Shown here: positions 5,333 to 5,392 of the stretch, piece after piece | Layout of the letters: each line of letters begins with the position of its first letter | How positions within the stretch are numbered: position 1 is the stretch's first letter | Assembly: GCA_964534355.1 (NCBI GenBank) | Contig: CAZHNZ010000189.1 | Location: 1 to 5,392 of the forward strand | DNA from: CAXXIC01 sp964534355 | GTDB lineage: Bacteria > Bacteroidota > Bacteroidia > Bacteroidales > UBA7332 | DNA: 5,392 bases | Direction: 5' to 3' | The notes under the pieces: model-generated | What the model saw: the letters and a program-made list of their open reading frames with translations, nothing else | Told to the model about the DNA's origin: nothing | Databases searched by the model: none | Made by a program: the position numbers and the translations under genes

Positions 5333-5392
5333 ATGCAATACGAACAAATAAAAAAAGCAAAAACAATGTTCAAAATATTATGCGGCATTGAT
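5333..5392 (+). CDS. Start of a further gene (partial, cut by window edge)
   Basis: An ATG at 5333, 3 bp after the preceding stop, opens a frame that stays open for 20 codons to the window end (MQYEQIKKAKTMFKILCGID). The lysine-rich start and the tight spacing match the other genes in the run, so it is probably the next member of the operon. Too little is visible to name it; an internal ATG at 5366 could be the real start. Confidence 0.5.
   Translation, partial: MQYEQIKKAKTMFKILCGID

Overview
The window looks like the DNA-replication and early-gene block of a Bacteroidetes (probably Bacteroidales) phage, prophage or related mobile element. Three things point to this host group: start codons preceded by A/T-rich tracts rather than Shine-Dalgarno sites; two TAnnTTTG -7 promoter boxes (555-562 and 3909-3916); and protein families typical of such phages (DUF4494, DUF551, and a 126-aa protein ending in a VHQLQNLYxALTGEEL motif). 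All supported genes are on the + strand, packed tightly, with several stop/start overlaps. No structural, lysis, integrase or rRNA/tRNA gene is visible, so phage versus integrated element cannot be decided here.

Layout. 1-39 is the last 12 codons of a probable single-stranded DNA-binding protein, followed by a DUF4494 protein (72-497). A hairpin (504-534) ends that unit. A Bacteroidetes-type promoter (533-562) then starts a leader of about 105 nt that folds into hairpins and ends in a convincing intrinsic terminator (621-677), only a few bases before the next start codon. This leader is either an independent small RNA or an attenuator. Next is a 476-aa protein with a DnaB-type N-terminal domain and a RecA-like ATPase core (686-2116). 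Its 3' end runs into a 124-bp region (2105-2228) of ACCCT/AGGGT repeats with nested inverted repeats, a candidate replication origin or oversized terminator. A superfamily 2 helicase (2263-3633) follows, overlapping a VRR-NUC nuclease (3617-3898).

A second promoter box (3909-3916) precedes a run of small accessory genes: a helix-turn-helix protein, an unrecognised 80-aa protein, a DUF551 protein, the 126-aa phage-type protein, a small exported or membrane-anchored protein, and the first 20 codons of another gene cut by the window edge. Four of these junctions are start-stop overlaps or gaps of a few bases, so they are likely one translationally coupled operon.

Working together (inference): SSB, the DnaB-like/RecA-like ATPase, the SF2 helicase and the VRR-NUC nuclease form a replication/recombination set. 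The HTH protein may regulate its own operon. The most interesting non-coding signals are the structured leader at 569-675 and the repeat region at 2105-2228, which bracket the DnaB-like gene.
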